Positions 8,729 through 12,500 of a stretch of DNA of 12,500 nucleotides are shown piece after piece. Each line of letters begins with the position of its first letter. Position 1 is the stretch's first letter. The stretch is from contig JAXCGZ010005749.1 of the NCBI GenBank assembly GCA_037179515.1, positions 47,501 to 60,000 of the forward strand, in the 5' to 3' direction. This DNA comes from Halocaridina rubra (taxonomy: Eukaryota; Arthropoda; Malacostraca; Decapoda; Atyidae). Made by a program: the position numbers and the translations under genes. The notes below the pieces were generated by a model. The model was given only the letters and a program-made list of their open reading frames with translations. It did not search any database and was not told the origin of the DNA.

Positions 8729-8850
8729 CTAATCCAGAAAAAATGTCAAGATTAATGTTCAGTGGATGTTTGAAAAGCAAAAGTTCAAGATTACTCTCAA
8801 TCCCCTTTTTTTGGACTCTATAAGAGAGGGTCGGCTACTTTTTCGAGCCG

Positions 8851-9090
8851 CTCTTTTGGCACTAAACAGCTTAGTGTCAAAAGGATAACACCAAAACAGC
8901 TGAGTGCCAAATGGATAATGCCAAAACAGCTGAGTGCCAAATGGATAATGCCAAAACAGCTGAGTGCCAAAAGGATAACACCAAAACAGCTGAGTGCCAA
9001 AAGGATAGCACCAAAACAGCATAGTGCCAAATGGATAATGCCAAAACAGTTTAGCCCCAAAACAATGGCTCCAAAAGGCCAGCACTAAAT
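8851..9090. repeat. 30-bp minisatellite, about seven to eight copies
   Basis: The unit CCAAAACAGCTGAGTGCCAA plus a ten-base variable part (ATGGATAATG or AAGGATAACA) repeats every 30 bp, clearest from 8881 to 9050 and decaying at both ends. Because 30 is divisible by three, it keeps reading frames open and produces decapeptide repeats in translation. These lie inside an intron, have no start context or domain support, and are not coding in my view. Confidence 0.93.
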
Positions 9091-9391
9091 GGGAGGTCCC
9101 ATATAGTTCCATTTGTTCAGAAAACCTACTGACGAAAACTTTGTAATAATTATTCTGTCACGGTTTAAATGCAAGTTAAATGGTTATTCACTTTCGTGAT
9201 TATGTTCTGGTGGTGTACATTAAATTAATGTAAATAATTTTTTTTTTTACATAATTGGACCTGTTACACGGGAAGGTTACTGCTGTGGCTAGTCACCACA
9301 GTGGGGGGTTGGGGTTTGTGCCCCTTGACCTTTACTTGTAAGTGTACTCCTATATTTGTAACAGAATACCCATTGTATAATGGAAAGAAAG

Positions 9392-9513
<122 letters not shown>

Positions 9514-9520
9514 AACTTAC

Positions 9521-9653
9521 ATTTCAAACCGAATTCTTCGTAAATGTTTTTGAAGTTGCTTTCCATAACCTGAGGTCCGTCTGTGCCATCAGGTAGTACC
9601 AAATCGTCCAGGGCATCAAAAGTGAAGTTGCCGAACAAACCACGAGTTATATT
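9521..9653 (-). CDS. mesh: Mesh-like exon: C-terminal end of VWD domain
   Basis: This 133-nt exon starts in phase 0 and ends in phase 1. The acceptor is ATTTTCAG and the donor is AAAT|GTAAGT. It encodes 44 residues beginning NITRGLFGNFTFDALDD, followed by LVLPDGTDGP. The phrase GLFGN(x)nFDxxDDxxLPDG is the hallmark end of a VWD domain (GLCGNxxGxxxDD in mucins and von Willebrand factor); the usual cysteine is Phe here, as I recall for Mesh and SUSD2. It ends NFKNIYEEFGLK, leading into a TrpVal pair at the next junction. The intron it opens begins with GTAAGTTATT and enters a long (TAA)n tract within about ten bases, so the microsatellite practically touches the 5' splice site. Confidence 0.88.
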
Positions 9654-10580
9654 CTGAAAATAATTCATTATAAAGGATTTATAACTTTAACCTTAGATCC
9701 TGTGCTGTGTATAGCTTGCCATGAAACATCAATTTTTTGACGACCCAGATGATAATTTTATTCATAGATATCGGAATAAACAGTGGTCATTATTGAAAAT
9801 TTAACCTATGGTCCTGTACCAAGTCCAGGCTGCCTTGGGACCTCCAACCCAGGACATAATGAAAACAGAACCTGATAATATAGGTTGTATATTATTTATA
9901 GACTATATCCTTTGACCTCATATAGATTATTATAGACTTGGAAAATTTATATAACTAATTGTTATTGCCAGTTATGTAACTTTGTGTCTGTCAGTATGTC
10001 TAGATGTGTGTTTCCTATTCTCCCTGTCTGTTTCTCGGTATGTCTTCTTTATATGTTGTCTGTCTATCAGTTTATTTGTTTATCTACGTGTATTTAGATC
10101 TTTATCTGTCTAGTTACTTATAAGTATTTCTACTTATTTACATATCTCTGTCATTATCCTTCTGTTCTCTGTTCATGTATATTTATCCATGTTAAGATTA
10201 CTCCTAACAACAAAGATTTTTCTGTCTATATTCCTGTCTGTTTGTCCACCCATCTATCTTTCTGTTCATCTAATCTATTTTTATTGTATTCTGTCATATA
10301 TATCTTTCTCCAATTATCATGTTTGAAGAAAGGAAGGGTAGAGTGGATAGAGATATAGATGGATAGCATGCCAAAGTGCTCCTTCTTGCAGAAGTTTTCT
10401 GCCTATGAACTCATTTATCTTTTTGTTATGAGTTTGACACCGGGACAAGCAAGAAAATTGCCCTCATTAGGCCCGGGCACGTGGAAAACATTAAGACGGA
10501 AAAAGTAAAAGGTTAAGGACAAGGCAGAAATATCTTCCCACCTATCCTTCTGATCATCGAAACTCAGCACTATGTCTTAC
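9654..10580 (-). other. Intron with imperfect TCTG/ATCT-rich stretch
   Basis: This 927-nt intron includes a degenerate run of TCTGTCTG, TATCT and TTTCTGT-type motifs from about 9980 to 10315, probably an old tetranucleotide array. The stretch at about 10430-10510 is more GC-rich (CCCGGGCACGTGG) with no assignment. No other exon was recognised. Confidence 0.5.
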
Positions 10581-10717
10581 CGCGAAAGAGAGAGGGAGGT
10601 ATGCTCTGGAGCCCAGAAAACCTCTGTTTTCCATCACTTCGACTCCAACACCCGAGGAAAACATGACTATGACGTGGCTCTGGTTCAAGATGTTACTTGG
10701 GGTATACACTACACATT
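10581..10717 (-). CDS. mesh: Mesh-like exon: VWD domain, second part
   Basis: This 137-nt exon completes the codon left open by the previous exon and ends in phase 0. The acceptor has a pyrimidine tract (plus-strand A/G run at about 10721-10735) followed by TTTTACAG. The donor is GCG|GTAAGA. The peptide reads CVVYTPSNILNQSHVIVMFS, then SGVGVEVMENRGFLGSRAYL, then PLSFA. Phrases such as VYTPSNILNQS, GVGVEVMENRGF and AYLPLSF match the pattern expected of the VWD core in Mesh and SUSD2 proteins. It supplies the residues needed to link the flanking exons in phase, which is strong support even though no long open frame marks it. From memory, family members usually have Gly-Val just before VYTP; here the junction codon gives Glu-Cys, so an extra cysteine is possible. 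Confidence 0.83.
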
Positions 10718-10945
10718 CTGTAAAAGGAAAAAGGAAAATTTTAAATATAAATTTGTAATATTAATATTATAATAATTGTGTGGTAACAGTGGAAAACTAT
10801 TTTTATTTGCGTTGGTAGAATAATAATATGGTTGTACACCATACTTCATGTAAAAAAAAAAATAAAAAAAATAGCAGTTAGAAGCTTAATAATTTTGGTG
10901 ACAGTAGAAGAGGACATATTTTCTGTAAAAAAAAAATTAAAAAAG

Positions 10946-11105
<160 letters not shown>

Positions 11106-11327
11106 TAAATTGATAGAAGTGAGATGATTATTAAATAGTACTATAATTTTGACAGCAATAGAAAAAGCTATATATAATTTTTTTTCATTTGAGTAGGTAG
11201 TATGTTCTTTAGGTGTAGACGACATAGACGACACATTAAAAGAAAAAAATAAGGAAAATGAAAAATTTGATTTTTGAGTATGTGTAATTAGAAGGATAAA
11301 GAACATGATAATAATTATGGTAAATAA

Positions 11328-11862
11328 AGTAAATAATTAAGTAAATCCATCAGTAAATAAGTGAAAATAATTAAGTAAATCCATCAGTAAAGAAGTGAAA
11401 ATAATTAAGTAAATCCATCAGTAAATAAGTGAAAATAATTAAGTAAATCCATCAGTAAAGAAGTGAAAATAATTAAGTAAATCCATCAGTAAATAAGTGA
11501 AAATAATTAAGTAAATCCATCAGTAAATAAGTGAAAATAATTAAGTAAATCCATCAGTAAAGAAGTGAAAATAATTAAGTAAATCCATCAGTAAAGAAGT
11601 GAAAATAATTAAGTAAATCCATCAGTAAAGAAGTGAAAATAATTAAGTAAATCCATCAGTAAATAAGTGAAAAGAATTAAGTAAATCCATCAGTAAAGAA
11701 GTGAAAATAATTAAGTAAATCCATCAGTAAATAAGTGAAAATAATTAAGTAAATCCATCAGTAAAGAAGTGAAAATAATTAAGTAAATCCATCAGTAAAT
11801 AAGTGAAAATAATTAAGTAAATCCATCAGTAAACAAGTGAAAATAATTAAGTAAATCCATCA
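11328..11862. repeat. 34-bp minisatellite, almost 16 copies
   Basis: GTAAATCC begins at 11341 and recurs every 34 bp to 11851. Copies are almost identical; the main variable base is in AAA(T/G/C)AAGTG, which reads T G T G T T G G G T G T G T C from left to right. One copy also has AAAAGAATT in place of AAAATAATT. The partly alternating T/G order hints at growth by a 68-bp dimer. The array ends about 27 bp short of the exon at 11890. Confidence 0.95.
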
Positions 11863-11889
11863 TTATTTATAAAAGAGTGACATGTTTAC

Positions 11890-12027
11890 CTCTGAACTGC
11901 TGTATCTTCTGAGAATATCTATCGAAGTAGACTCTCTCCCCATCAACAATGACATCCAGGTGGTAGCGCCATATTGCATCTGTTGGCCGCCTCCTGATCT
12001 CCACTACTGAAGAAACGTTGTCACGAG
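11890..12027 (-). CDS. mesh: Mesh-like exon: middle of von Willebrand type D domain
   Basis: This is a 138-nt internal exon that starts two bases into a codon and ends one base into the next. The acceptor is a T-rich tract ending TTGACAG on the minus strand. The donor is AGAG|GTAAAC. The reading frame gives RDNVSSVVEIRRRP, then WRYHLDVIVDGERVYFD, then RYSQKIQQFR; the other two frames hit stops within the first eight codons. The phrases NVSSVVEIRRRP and WRYHLDV with a following YFDR are typical of the VWD module in Mesh-type proteins, which lies outside the cell. The exon before it must end in phase 1 and is not in this window. The intron that follows starts with a 34-bp minisatellite only about 27 nt past the donor. 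Confidence 0.85.
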
Positions 12028-12500
12028 CTGTCAAGAAAAAAAATGTGCATAATTTCTTATTTTATATTTTCTCTTTATTACTTAATAGAAGTCTCTATTT
12101 TAGATTTATCATATTTACAAGGAATGAATCTTTTAACATTTGTATTTTTATTTTTATTTTTGTAAGCATTTTTTATTAATTTCTGGGTAAATGTAATTTT
12201 TTAATGAGGAAATTAGTGCAATTCTTTAAAAAATATATATTTTATTGTCTTCCTCTCTTATTTCTAAATTAGTTTTTCTTATATCTAAATTAGTTCTTCT
12301 TATTTCTAAATTAGTTCTTATCGAGTCAGTCTATACGAGAAGGGAAGAGAGAGTGCAAGAGATGAGAATGAGTGTCTAAGATTGTGTATTTTAGGTGATG
12401 CGGGCCAAAGGGATTTCTAGCACCTGCTAGCGAGATAATAATTCTTTAAAAAAAATCTTTTATTATCCTCTACCTTATATCTGAATCAGTTCTCCTTTTC
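12028..12500 (-). other. Intron upstream of the first visible exon, to window edge
   Basis: The next exon to the right was not found. The stretch is AT-rich with short direct repeats. The block at about 12310-12435 is less AT-rich but shows no coding phrase in the required phase. Confidence 0.5.
12220..12500. repeat. Small direct repeats: 21-bp triplet and a diverged 60-bp pair
   Basis: CTTATTTCTAAATTAGTTCTT-like units begin at 12257, 12278 and 12299. The wider segment 12220-12282 (AATTCTTTAAAAAA and onward) is repeated in diverged form at 12440-12500, about 220 bp away. This may be the remnant of a larger duplication that continues beyond the window. Confidence 0.6.

Noticed and set aside
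8759..9112. 117-codon minus-strand frame with decapeptide repeats
   Set aside because: It is produced by the 30-bp minisatellite inside an intron and overlaps a true exon in frame only at its edge; no sign of coding selection.
11328..11862. CRISPR-like or integron-like array from the 34-bp spacing
   Set aside because: The units are contiguous with no spacers, which is a minisatellite in an intron.

Overview
This window looks like nuclear DNA from an invertebrate animal. It is AT-rich, holds long microsatellites, minisatellites and tRNA-derived SINE-like insertions, and carries one spliced gene whose exons are joined by canonical GT/AG introns of 0.2 to 4.2 kb. A lophotrochozoan, perhaps a mollusc, is my best guess from the repeat landscape; that is weak inference. 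No bacterial operon, CRISPR array, tRNA gene or rRNA gene was seen.

The one recognisable gene runs on the minus strand from the right edge to about position 2297. It is the 3' half of a mesh / sushi-domain-containing-protein-2 (SUSD2)-like type I membrane protein. I joined the exons by hand, and every junction keeps a consistent phase: 12027-11890, 10717-10581 and 9653-9521 (second half of a von Willebrand type D domain); 8728-8593 and 8162-8011 (the linker after VWD, with a conserved Cys pair); 7774-7592 (a complete sushi/CCP domain). The 5' exons (in this family NIDO and/or AMOP modules and the start of VWD) lie beyond the right edge.

The gene has two alternative 3' ends. After the sushi exon, a phase-1 donor can join the proximal terminal exon 6621-6074 (transmembrane helix plus a long cytoplasmic tail and stop). 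It can instead join a paralogous transmembrane exon at 3355-3157, which splices on to a short last exon at 2378-2297. Both transmembrane exons start with the same acceptor phase and share 27 of 38 residues at the start. Both predicted proteins end in Ser-Val-Val, a class I PDZ-ligand pattern, but the tails between differ. The window encodes 474 residues of the long-tail form and 385 of the short-tail form.

Layout from left to right: 1-1700, non-genic AT-rich DNA with an unidentified GC-richer block at about 600-935; 1701-1975, a CCAAT/ATTGG foldback tandem repeat; 2230-2378, the distal last exon and poly(A)-signal cluster; 2379-3156, an intron about one-third TA repeat; 3157-3355, the distal TM exon; 3356-6073, repeats (minisatellite relic, G-quadruplex tract, SINE, TA, GA, a second SINE-like element, 82-bp and 28-bp tandem arrays) and the proximal 3' UTR; 6074-6621, the proximal terminal exon; 6622-12027, the upstream exons and introns, including a 30-bp minisatellite, an (ATT)n array touching a 5' splice site, a long TA array and a 16-copy 34-bp minisatellite just past another 5' splice site; 12028-12500, an intron with small direct repeats.
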